A stretch of 64,000 nucleotides of DNA from Herbaspirillum robiniae (GTDB taxonomy: Bacteria > Pseudomonadota > Gammaproteobacteria > Burkholderiales > Burkholderiaceae_D), in NCBI RefSeq assembly GCF_002213415.1, contig NZ_NJGU01000010.1, positions 124,001-188,000 on the forward strand, read 5' to 3'. A program made the translations under genes and the position numbers. Shown in pieces: positions 40,002 to 47,859 of the stretch (the stretch's first letter is position 1; every line of letters begins with the position of its first letter). Below the pieces are notes generated by a model, which had not been told where the DNA came from, ran no database searches, and saw only the letters and a list, made by a program, of their open reading frames with translations.

Positions 40002-41324
40002 ATGACCACTTCCTCTGAATTTACCGGGGCCTTGAACGAGTCCCGCCACCGACCACTTTCCTCGTCCGACTACAAGACGCTGGGCCTGTCCGCCCTGGGC
40101 GGCACGCTGGAGTTCTACGACTTCGTCATCTACGTGTTCTTCGCGGCGGTGGTCGGCAAGCTGTTCTTCCCGGCCGACATGCCCGAATGGCTGCGCATGC
40201 TGCAAACCTTCGGCATCTTCGCCGCCGGCTACCTGGCGCGTCCGGTGGGCGGCATCATCATCGCCCACTACGGCGACATCATCGGCCGCAAGCGCATGTT
40301 CACGCTGTCGATCTTCCTGATGGCCGTGCCCACGCTGGTGATCGGCCTGCTGCCGACCTACGCCAGCATCGGCGTGGCCGCGCCCATCCTGCTGCTGCTG
40401 ATGCGCACGCTGCAGGGCGCGGCGATCGGCGGCGAGATGCCGGGCGCGTGGGTGTTCGTGGCCGAACACGTGCCGGCCAACCGCTACGCCTTCGGCGTCG
40501 GTTCGCTGACCGCCGGCATCACCGGCGGCATCCTGCTGGGTTCGCTGATGGGCATCTTCATCAACAGCGTGTTCGAACCGGGCGAAGTCACCGGCTATGC
40601 CTGGCGCATTCCCTTCATCCTGGGCGGCGTGTTCGGCCTGGTGTCGGTCTACCTGCGGCGCTACCTGGAAGAGACCCCGGTGTTCCGCGAGCTGGCCGCG
40701 CGCCGCGCGCAAGCCAATGAACTGCCGCTCAAGACCGTGCTGCGCGAACACCGCGCCGCCAGCGCGCTGACCGCCGGCATGACCTGGTGCCTGTCGGGCG
40801 CCATCGTGGTGGTGATCCTGATGGTCCCGTCCTACCTGCAGACCGTGCACCACCTGCCGGCCAAGCTGGTGATGCAGGCCAACTGCGCCGGCACCCTGAT
40901 GCTGACCGTCGGCTGCCTGGCCATCGGCTGGCTGTGCGACCGCATCGGCACCCGCGCCTGCATGATCATCGGCTGGGGCGGCCTGGGCCTGTCCACTTAC
41001 TGGTTCTTCGGCCAGCTGCCCGGTTCGCCGGAATCGCTGGTGTGGGGCTACGCGCTGGTGGGCCTGTTCGTGGGCAGCATTTCGCTGACGCCGATCGTCT
41101 CTACCCGCGCCTTCCCGCCGCCGGTGCGCTTCACCGGCCTGTCCTTCGCCTACAACATGGCCTATGCCGTGTTCGGCGGCCTCACTCCGGTGCTGATCTC
41201 GCTGTGGATCAAGGCCGACCCGCAAGGTCCGGCGCACTACGTGGTCGCACTGTCGATCCTGGGCGTGCTGCTGGCCTTCGTGCCGATGAGCAGCAAGGGC
41301 TACAAGGCGCAAGCCGGCAACTGA
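40002..41324 (+). CDS. MFS metabolite:H+ symporter (MHS family)
   Basis: A 440-residue inner-membrane transporter with twelve predicted helices. The MHS-type N-terminus GGTLEFYDFVIYVFFAAVVG and loop 2-3 motif HYGDIIGRKRMF are present, and RTLQGAAIGGEMPGAWVFVAEH marks helix 5. Members such as ProP, KgtP and citrate carriers take up organic acids or betaines with protons. Substrate not readable. Confidence 0.92.
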   Translation: MTTSSEFTGALNESRHRPLSSSDYKTLGLSALGGTLEFYDFVIYVFFAAVVGKLFFPADMPEWLRMLQTFGIFAAGYLARPVGGIIIAHYGDIIGRKRMFTLSIFLMAVPTLVIGLLPTYASIGVAAPILLLLMRTLQGAAIGGEMPGAWVFVAEHVPANRYAFGVGSLTAGITGGILLGSLMGIFINSVFEPGEVTGYAWRIPFILGGVFGLVSVYLRRYLEETPVFRELAARRAQANELPLKTVLREHRAASALTAGMTWCLSGAIVVVILMVPSYLQTVHHLPAKLVMQANCAGTLMLTVGCLAIGWLCDRIGTRACMIIGWGGLGLSTYWFFGQLPGSPESLVWGYALVGLFVGSISLTPIVSTRAFPPPVRFTGLSFAYNMAYAVFGGLTPVLISLWIKADPQGPAHYVVALSILGVLLAFVPMSSKGYKAQAGN

Positions 41325-41349
41325 TCCTGCCGCCAGTCCACACCCCGGG

Positions 41350-41384
41350 GCCCGGAGACAGCAACGCTGCTCCGGGCCTTGTGT
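41350..41384 (+). terminator. Rho-independent terminator after the MFS gene
   Basis: GCCCGGAG pairs with CTCCGGGC, extended by CAGC/GCTG with one bulge, followed by CTTGTGTTTT. Confidence 0.7.
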
Positions 41385-41457
41385 TTTCCGGCGCCGCGCT
41401 CGCGTACAATGCCGTCCAAACGCCAAGGACCCATTCGCCGCGCCCACGACGCCGTCC

Positions 41458-42735
41458 ATGTTCCACCTCCTCCACGCCAGGTTTTTCGCCGCGCCCCGGC
41501 CCGCACGCCGGCGGCTGCGCCTCGCCGTCTTTGCGCTGGCCTGCCTCGCATTGCTGGCCGCCTGCTCGCGCGATCCGCAACCGCGTTCCATGCTGCCGCA
41601 GGACGTCTACATCTGGCAGCGCCAGTGGACGCCGGCGCTGCGCGCCGCGCTTGCGGCCTCCAATGCGCAGGTGGCGCGCTGGCATGTGCTGGCCGCCGAG
41701 CTGGGCGCGTCCGGTCGCTGGATCGACGTCGCGCCGGACGAGGCCGCGCTGTCGGCCTCCGGCAAGCCGCTGCTGATGACGGTGCGCATCAACGGCCAGC
41801 TGGCGCGCTTCGACGCCGCCGCCGTCGAGCAGCACATTCTTCAGCTGATGGACGACTGGCGCCGCCGCGGCCTGGCGCCGGCGGCGCTGGAGATCGACTA
41901 CGACTGCGCCACCGCGCGGCTGCCTGAATACACCGCTTTCCTTGCCCGCCTGAAGCCCAGGCTGGGCGGCGCCGCGCTCGCCATTACCGCCTTGCCGACC
42001 TGGCTCGCCAGCCCGCGCCTGGATGCGCTGCTGGCCGCGGCCGACGAGGCCACGCTGCAGGTGCACGCGGTGATGGATCCCCGCCAGGGCTTGTTCGACC
42101 CGCAGCGCGCGCAGGCATGGATGGAGCAGTTCGCGCAGCACACCCGCCGGCCCTGGCATGTGGCCTTGCCGGCCTATGGCTCGCGCGTGGTATGGGACGG
42201 CAACGGCGGCATCGCCGCGGTCGAGAGCGAACGCCCGGTGCTGGCCGGCGGCATCGCCAGCGAACTGGTCGCGCAGCCGCGCCAGCTGGCGCAGTTCGCG
42301 GCTGCGCTGGAGCAGCGTCAGCCGGCGGGCCTGGCCGGCATCGCCTGGTTCCGCCTGCCCACCGGCGACGACCGGCGCGCCTGGAGCCTGTCGACCTGGC
42401 TTGCCGTGCTGGCGCGCCATCCCCTGCGCGAAGGGCTGGAGGTGCGGCTGGCGTCTGCGCAGGGCGGCGACGCGCTGCGCGAGATCATGCTGGACAACCC
42501 CGGCAACGCCGACGCGCCGCTGCCGCCGCGCATACGCATCGCCTCGGCCTGTCCCGGCGAGATGGCCGGCGACGGCATCAACGGCTACACCATGGAAAGC
42601 GACGGCCGGGGACGCTACCTGCGCCTGACGCAAAACGGACTGCTGCGCGCCGGCGCGCGGCGCAACATCGGCTGGCTGCGCTGCCCGGACGGGACGGCAA
42701 GCCAGGACGGCATCGCCTTACAGATCGGATCCTGA
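41458..42735 (+). CDS. DUF3142 lipoprotein
   Basis: A 425-residue protein of the DUF3142 family. The N-terminal signal ends in a lipobox (LALLAACSRDP), so it is a probable lipoprotein. DUF3142 features are QDVYIWQRQWTPAL, AALEIDYDCATARLPEYTAF and LPAYGSRVVWD, reminiscent of a TIM-barrel glycoside-hydrolase-like fold. Its stop abuts the ATG of the next gene, so the two form a unit. Function unknown. Confidence 0.82.
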   Translation: MFHLLHARFFAAPRPARRRLRLAVFALACLALLAACSRDPQPRSMLPQDVYIWQRQWTPALRAALAASNAQVARWHVLAAELGASGRWIDVAPDEAALSASGKPLLMTVRINGQLARFDAAAVEQHILQLMDDWRRRGLAPAALEIDYDCATARLPEYTAFLARLKPRLGGAALAITALPTWLASPRLDALLAAADEATLQVHAVMDPRQGLFDPQRAQAWMEQFAQHTRRPWHVALPAYGSRVVWDGNGGIAAVESERPVLAGGIASELVAQPRQLAQFAAALEQRQPAGLAGIAWFRLPTGDDRRAWSLSTWLAVLARHPLREGLEVRLASAQGGDALREIMLDNPGNADAPLPPRIRIASACPGEMAGDGINGYTMESDGRGRYLRLTQNGLLRAGARRNIGWLRCPDGTASQDGIALQIGS

Positions 42736-45267
42736 ATGAAGAACATCGGCAAGACCGCCAAGACCGCCAGGGCTGCCAAGGCAGCAAGAATCGCCTGGGC
42801 GCTGGGCGGCTTCATCGTCGTCGGCGCCGCCACGGTGGTGGCCTGCGGCCCCGACTTCCCGCTGCAATTGCTGGACAACCGCGCCGGCACGCTGAAGAAC
42901 ACCCCGGCCAATTCCTTCGCGTGGGAAGCCGCGCACCTGGTGGCGCCGGTCGGCAAGCTGCAGGCCGACGAAGGCAGCACCTATGAAGGCCAGCGCGAGG
43001 ACGCTCCCGGTTCGCTGCGCATGCGCGAGAAGGGCCAGCTGGACGACGCCCAGTTCGCCATGCTCAAGGCCATGCGCGCGCAGCCCGACGGCGAGGCCGC
43101 CTATGCCGCCGGCGCCGGGCTGCCGGCCGCCGTGCGCCTCTACACTGCCGGCGCGCAGGACTATCGCGCCGGCGGCGACCTGCTGGCGCGCGCGCAGCAG
43201 CGTTTCGAAGCGGTGCTGGCGCTGCCGGCGGCGCAAGCTTCCGAGCGCGCCGTCTGGGCCGCCTACATGCTGGGCCGGCTGCATGCCGCCAACCTCGGCG
43301 CCGCCGGCAAGGATGGCGCCGCCGAACGCAAGCAAGCCATCGCCGCCTACGAGAAGACGCGCGCGCTGGCGCTGGCCGGGGCTGCCGATCCGCTGGGCCT
43401 GGCCGTGGCCAGCTACGGCGAGCAGGCGCGCCTGCACCTGTTCGCCCGCGGCGAGCAATGCGGCTGGAACGACTTCAGCGAGGGCAAGGACTGCGTCGAC
43501 GGCATCGCCCCGGCCGACCTGAAAGAAGCCATCCGGCTGTACGCGCAACAGGCCGCGCAGGGATCCGCCGGCGCCCTGTCTTCGCTGCAGGCGATCGCCT
43601 TCTGGGCCTTGCAGAGCGGCGACTCCACCGCACCGCTGATCGACGACGCCCTGGCGCGCCGCCTGCTGGTGGCTTACGCGCTGGCGCGCATGGGCGACAT
43701 CGTCAACGACCAGAAGGACAGCGTCTACGCCTATGACGCCGGCGCATCCACCAGCGGCGCCTCGGGGTTTGCCGATGCCGCGCGCGGCGACGCCGGGGTC
43801 AAGCCCAATCCGGTGCTCTCCAGCCTGGTCGACGCCCTGCGGCGCCGCGCGCTGGAAGGCGCGCCCGGCGCCGATCGCGTCGCCGCGCTGGCTTACCGCA
43901 CCGGCCGCTACGACCTGGCGCAGGCGCTGGCGCAGAAGCAGGACACGGCCTTGTCATGGTGGCTGCGCGCCAAGCTGGCGCTGCGCAGCGGCGACAACGA
44001 TGCGGCCGCGCAGGCCTATGCCCGCGCGCTGCAAAGCTTCCCCAGGACCGACGGCAGCCTGGAGCCCGCCAACGCCGGCCTGCTGATGGCCGAGCAGGGC
44101 GTGTTCACGCTCTCGCGCGGCCAGTACGTCGAAGCGCTCGACCAGTTCCGCCGTGCCGCGCGCGGCAGCACGGAGCAGACCGGCAGCGAGGCTTACTACT
44201 ATTCGTCGTTCGGCAACTACGTCAACGACATGTCTTATGTGGCCGAACGCGTGCTGACAGTGGACGAGCTGAAGACCTACATCGACGCGCGCGTGCCGGC
44301 CTCGCCCATGCCCGCCGCCGACGCCGTGGCCAAGGCGACCAAGAAGGAGCAGGGGCCGATGGCCGCGCGCTACGCCGCCATGAGCCTGTCGCCGCCCACC
44401 GTCGACGACCGGCTGCGCCAGCTGCTGGCGCGGCGCCTGGTGCGCGAGGGACGGGTGGAGGAGGCGCTGCCTTACTTCCCCGACGAGCGCGACGAGCGCT
44501 TCGTCGACAGCAGCTATGACGAGAACGGCAAGGAAAGCCCGGTCGCCTGGCGCACCCGCGCCAAGGCCCGCGAGTACGGCCAGGCGCTGGACCAGGCCCG
44601 CCACGCGTGGCGCTCCACCTGGCGCGCCGAAGGCTGGTACCGCGCGGCGCAGATCGCGCGTCGCCAGGGCATGGAAATCATGGGATATGAACAGGGGCCG
44701 GATTACGCCGCCTATGGCGGCAGCTATCCTTTCGGCGCCGGCCGCGACGGCTCGATCTACTACGACGAAAGCGCCAGGGCGCCGCGCCCGGACACGCCGC
44801 TGGGCCGGGCCCAGGCGGACCTTGTCGGCCCCTACATCACCGACGGCGAGCGCCGGCGCTACGCCGACAGCGAGGCGCGTCCGTACAAGCGCTTCCATTA
44901 CCGCGACGTCGCCGCCGGCTACACGCTGAAGGCCGCCGACGAATTGCCGGCGCGCTCGCAGGCCTTCGCCGCCGTGCTGTGCCAGGGGACCGGCTTCGTG
45001 TTCTACGACGCGCCGCGCGCCGCCGAACTGTATCGCCGCTATGTGAAGGAGGGCGCGGCCGTGCCCTTCGCCGTCGACTTCGGCCAGAACTGCGTGGAGC
45101 CGGACTTCGCAGCGGCGGCGCGCTTCCCCTATGTGCAAGCCTGGCGCGGCACGCGGCGCTGGGTGTCGCAGCATCGCGCGGTTGCCGCCGCGGCCCTGCT
45201 GGCGGCGGCATTGGCGGCCGGTGTCGGCGCCGCCCTGTATCGCCGCCGGCGCAAACCGTCGGCATAA
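42736..45267 (+). CDS. Large TPR-like envelope protein coupled to DUF3142
   Basis: An 843-residue protein. The N-terminal segment IAWALGGFIVVGAATVVACGPDFP looks like a signal or lipoprotein signal (VVAC), and a C-terminal helix (AAAALLAAALAAGVGAALY) is followed by RRRRKPSA, so it may be anchored at its C-terminus. The body is helical with repeats such as ALAQKQDTALSWWLRAKLAL and AAQAYARALQSFP, suggesting TPR/Sel1-like solenoids. ATG follows the DUF3142 stop directly. The stop codon lies in a 13-bp tandem repeat. Unknown function. Confidence 0.75.
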   Translation: MKNIGKTAKTARAAKAARIAWALGGFIVVGAATVVACGPDFPLQLLDNRAGTLKNTPANSFAWEAAHLVAPVGKLQADEGSTYEGQREDAPGSLRMREKGQLDDAQFAMLKAMRAQPDGEAAYAAGAGLPAAVRLYTAGAQDYRAGGDLLARAQQRFEAVLALPAAQASERAVWAAYMLGRLHAANLGAAGKDGAAERKQAIAAYEKTRALALAGAADPLGLAVASYGEQARLHLFARGEQCGWNDFSEGKDCVDGIAPADLKEAIRLYAQQAAQGSAGALSSLQAIAFWALQSGDSTAPLIDDALARRLLVAYALARMGDIVNDQKDSVYAYDAGASTSGASGFADAARGDAGVKPNPVLSSLVDALRRRALEGAPGADRVAALAYRTGRYDLAQALAQKQDTALSWWLRAKLALRSGDNDAAAQAYARALQSFPRTDGSLEPANAGLLMAEQGVFTLSRGQYVEALDQFRRAARGSTEQTGSEAYYYSSFGNYVNDMSYVAERVLTVDELKTYIDARVPASPMPAADAVAKATKKEQGPMAARYAAMSLSPPTVDDRLRQLLARRLVREGRVEEALPYFPDERDERFVDSSYDENGKESPVAWRTRAKAREYGQALDQARHAWRSTWRAEGWYRAAQIARRQGMEIMGYEQGPDYAAYGGSYPFGAGRDGSIYYDESARAPRPDTPLGRAQADLVGPYITDGERRRYADSEARPYKRFHYRDVAAGYTLKAADELPARSQAFAAVLCQGTGFVFYDAPRAAELYRRYVKEGAAVPFAVDFGQNCVEPDFAAAARFPYVQAWRGTRRWVSQHRAVAAAALLAAALAAGVGAALYRRRRKPSA

Positions 45268-45293
45268 ACCGTCAGCATAAGCCGTCGGCATAA
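45255..45293. repeat. Tandem 13-mer, 3 copies, spanning a stop codon
   Basis: Contiguous units ACCGTCGGCATAA, ACCGTCAGCATAA and GCCGTCGGCATAA. The first unit ends with the TAA stop of the gene at 42736-45267. Confidence 0.95.
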
Positions 45294-45313
45294 GCCGGGC
45301 GCACGCGGCAACG

Positions 45314-45341
45314 AAAAAGGCGGACCTCGGTCCGCCTTTTT
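45314..45341. terminator. Bidirectional terminator
   Basis: AAAAAGGCGGAC-CTCG-GTCCGCCTTTTT, a perfect 12-bp stem between the converging genes ending at 45267 (+) and 45370 (-). Confidence 0.92.
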
Positions 45342-45369
45342 CACATCCGGGGGAGTCGCCGCCGGGCGC

Positions 45370-45729
45370 TCAGTTGGCCAGTTCGCGCCGCAGCTCCGAA
45401 ATCAGGGCCGGATTGACCGGCGCCTCGAAGATGAAGGCCGGCCACTGGCCGTTCACCAGCTTCATCTCGCGTTCGTCGCGGCACAGCAGGATCACCGGCA
45501 CGTCGCGAAAACCGTCGTGCGCCTTGAGGTAATGCGCCAGGCGCAGGCCGCTCATTTCATCCATCGACAATTGCGCCAGCACGATGTCGGGCCGGCCATG
45601 CGTCATGTGCTCGATGGCGCCCTGGCCGCTGGGCGCGGTCTGGATGTCGATATCGTTGAAGGCAAGCCACTCGGTCAGTGCCCGGCTTTCGTCGGGGCGG
45701 GAGGCGGCAATCAGTGCGGTCTTGTTCAT
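45370..45729 (-). CDS. Pseudo-receiver (degenerate response regulator)
   Basis: A 119-residue CheY-fold protein. The framework is clear (PDIVLAQLSMDEMSGLRLAH; DVPVILLCRD), but every phosphorylation residue is replaced: the acidic pair is AS (ALIAASRPDE), the phospho-acceptor Asp is Gln in LAQLSM, and the Lys position is Ala in FEAPVN. It should be unable to accept phosphate and probably acts as a protein-binding module. ATG 45729; upstream reading is not needed. Not adjacent to a kinase. Confidence 0.82.
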   Translation of the reverse strand: MNKTALIAASRPDESRALTEWLAFNDIDIQTAPSGQGAIEHMTHGRPDIVLAQLSMDEMSGLRLAHYLKAHDGFRDVPVILLCRDEREMKLVNGQWPAFIFEAPVNPALISELRRELAN

Positions 45730-45900
45730 GTTGGTCTGCTCTCGCGATGGTGGATCGGTAGGCAGATGTTGAACCTGCGGGGCCGGCCGCGCCATCGGGC
45801 GTTTCCTTATTTCCGCGCGGCAGCGGCGAGTTGTCGGAATGGATATCGCTTTTCTTTTGCGCCGCACTATACTGAAGAAAATTTTCCGCACGGAAATTCC

Positions 45901-46134
45901 ATGCAGTCCCTCACCCACATCAGCCACTATCGCGACCACGAAATCAGCGTCGTCGGCTTCGAGATGCTCGACGGCTGGCACCTTGCCGTGCAGATCAAGC
46001 CGACATGGAAACCGGCCTGGCCGGCCTGGCGCGACAAGCAGGCCTGCTATCAGGATTTCGAGGAAATAAAAGCCGCCGGCCTGGCCTGGGCGAGGCAGGC
46101 CATCGACGAACGCCTGCCTGCCTTGTACGCCTGA
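45901..46134 (+). CDS. Small conserved-looking cytosolic protein
   Basis: A 77-residue protein starting MQSLTHISHYRDHEISVVGF and ending ARQAIDERLPALYA. It has a beta-rich N-terminus and a helical C-terminus, many tryptophans (KPTWKPAWPAWRDKQ) and no signal peptide. Preceding bases CACGGAAATTCC give only a weak ribosome site. Divergent from the pseudo-receiver. Unknown family. Confidence 0.6.
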   Translation: MQSLTHISHYRDHEISVVGFEMLDGWHLAVQIKPTWKPAWPAWRDKQACYQDFEEIKAAGLAWARQAIDERLPALYA

Positions 46135-46292
46135 GCGACTGCGTCCCAGTCCTTTCTTGTCATTCTGTCTCCGCCTTGCATTTGCCATGTCATCTGCGCC
46201 GCAGCGCATGCCGCAGGCTTACAATCGCCTGAAGATGACAGGCGACTCCAGCTGGCGCAACAAGCAGCGGAGCGACAACAAGGGAGGCGGCA

Positions 46293-47462
46293 ATGGCGTA
46301 CGGCATGCGCAGGCGCATCTATCGGGGGATACTGCTGGCGGCATGCCTGTTGCCATCCTGGCACGCGGCGGCGCAGGACGATGCCCGCACGCGGATCGCG
46401 CTGATCGGGTTCGCCGGGCCGCTGTCCGACCAGATGGTGCAGAGCGCGCAGCAAGGCGCGCTGCTGGCGATAGAAGAAGCCAACCGGCGCCCGCAACCGG
46501 GAAAGCAGGGCCCGCCGCTGCACTTCGAGCTGCTGTCGCAGGACGACAAGAGCAACAGCAACCTGGCCGGCTACGTCGCCAGGTATTTCGTCACCTCCCG
46601 GGTGATCGGCGTGCTCGGCCACTGGAACACCGGCCCGGCCATCGCCGCCGCGCCGGTCTACGACGCCGCCGGCGTTGCGCAGGTGAGCTTCACGGCCACC
46701 GGCAGCCAGCTCACCAGGAAGGGCTATCGCAACGTCTTCCGCGTGGTCGGCAGCACCGACGACACCGCCGCCTATCTGGCCGAGTCGGCCGACAAGATCA
46801 TGGACAGCAAGCGCGTGGCCATCATCCACAACGACACGGCTTTCTCCGCCGCGCTGACCGCCGCCTTCGTGCGCGAATTGTCCGCCCGCGCCATCCCGGT
46901 GGTGAGCATGCAGGCCGTCAGCGGCAAGACCTCGGACTTCAACGCCCAGCTCAGGGCGGCGGTCGACAGCGGCGCCGACCTTATCCTCCTGAGCGCCATC
47001 ACCGGCCAGCTGCAACCCTTCGTCAACACCGCCAAGCGCATGAACGTGTCGACCCGCATCCTGCTCACCGGCGGCGCCACCAACCAGAAGCTGGACGACG
47101 CCGGCCAGGTCTATGCGATCGAGCCCAACCTGCCGCAGCAGCGTTGCAGTCATCAGAAGGGATTCGAGCAGCGCTACCTGGCGCGCTTCGAGCGCGCGCC
47201 GACCACCTTCTCGCGCTATGCCTTCGATGCCGCCAACCTGCTGATCCAAGCCGCCAGGCAGGCCGACTCCGAGCGCGCGCCGGAGGTGAGCGCGGAGTTG
47301 CGCGAGCTTCGCTATGCCGGGCTCTCAGGTGACATCGCCTTCGACAAGGACGGCAACAACAGTCATCCGGCCTACACCCTCTACCGCTCCTCGCCGCAAG
47401 GCTGGCAGCCGTTGCGCGTGCTGAGCAGCGAGCAGGGCGTGCCGCGCTGCGCACGGGGCTGA
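46293..47462 (+). CDS. LIV-type ABC transporter substrate-binding protein
   Basis: A 389-residue periplasmic binding protein (peripla_BP_6 type). Signal peptide ends WHAAAQ. Family segments are IALIGFAGPLSDQMVQSAQQGALLAIEE (residues ~35-62), VIGVLGHWNTGPAIAAAPVY and YRNVFRVVGSTDDTAAYLAE. GGGAGG precedes ATG 46293. It is an orphan; no permease or ATPase is next to it. Ligand unknown, usually an amino acid or small amide. Confidence 0.9.
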   Translation: MAYGMRRRIYRGILLAACLLPSWHAAAQDDARTRIALIGFAGPLSDQMVQSAQQGALLAIEEANRRPQPGKQGPPLHFELLSQDDKSNSNLAGYVARYFVTSRVIGVLGHWNTGPAIAAAPVYDAAGVAQVSFTATGSQLTRKGYRNVFRVVGSTDDTAAYLAESADKIMDSKRVAIIHNDTAFSAALTAAFVRELSARAIPVVSMQAVSGKTSDFNAQLRAAVDSGADLILLSAITGQLQPFVNTAKRMNVSTRILLTGGATNQKLDDAGQVYAIEPNLPQQRCSHQKGFEQRYLARFERAPTTFSRYAFDAANLLIQAARQADSERAPEVSAELRELRYAGLSGDIAFDKDGNNSHPAYTLYRSSPQGWQPLRVLSSEQGVPRCARG

Positions 47463-47738
47463 CGCAGGGGCGTGACGGCAGGCGTCCTGCCGGGGCGTCG
47501 ACATCCGATTGCCGCTGGCTGTCCCTGGCGCCGGCGCGGGCAGCGACTCCCGCATGCGCTCAATGCGTGCTGGGCTGCGCGCCCAAACCTTGCCGTCCCT
47601 CCAGCTCCCGCATCGCGCCGCCATCCGGAGGCATTTCCTCCACGCCGACGCGCACGAACGCAGGCGCCCGCCACATCACCAAAGGCCATCACGGCCCGGG
47701 CGAGCCGGCTTCATCCGGTCTTTCCTTGAACGAGAAAA

Positions 47739-47755
47739 CTTAGCCAGGACTTAGC
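47739..47755. promoter_or_regulatory. CTTAGC-N5-CTTAGC box upstream of the TonB receptor
   Basis: Two identical hexamers with 5-bp spacing, the same half-sites and spacing as at 50888, 59566, 62334 and 62388. Here the orientation is opposite to the four promoter copies relative to the nearest downstream gene, and no -10 follows at 10 bp. The rest of the 397-bp gap 47463-47859 shows no gene. Confidence 0.4.
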
Positions 47756-47784
47756 CCAATGTTTTTTTGCAACAACAAACACAA

Positions 47785-47830
47785 TTTGTTGATATTTATT
47801 CTCAAAAATTAACAATTCTCATTTATATTT
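47785..47830 (+). promoter_or_regulatory. AT-rich promoter region with Fur-like site
   Basis: AATTCTCATTTATATT (47814-47829) and the similar TTATTCTCAAAAATTAA (47796-47812) resemble overlapping Fur boxes; read in reverse, AATGAGAATTGTTA matches 11 of 14 bases of the classical core AATGATAATCATTA. The position just before a siderophore receptor fits iron repression. Confidence 0.5.
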
Positions 47831-47859
47831 CAGCCTCTTCAAATTTCTCATGAAAAAAT

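Noticed and set aside
46225..46245. TCGCCTG-N7-CAGGCGA dyad upstream of the LIV-type binding protein, beside TACAAT
   Set aside because: No matching -35 at a normal distance and the stem is short. Noted only; not enough for an operator call.
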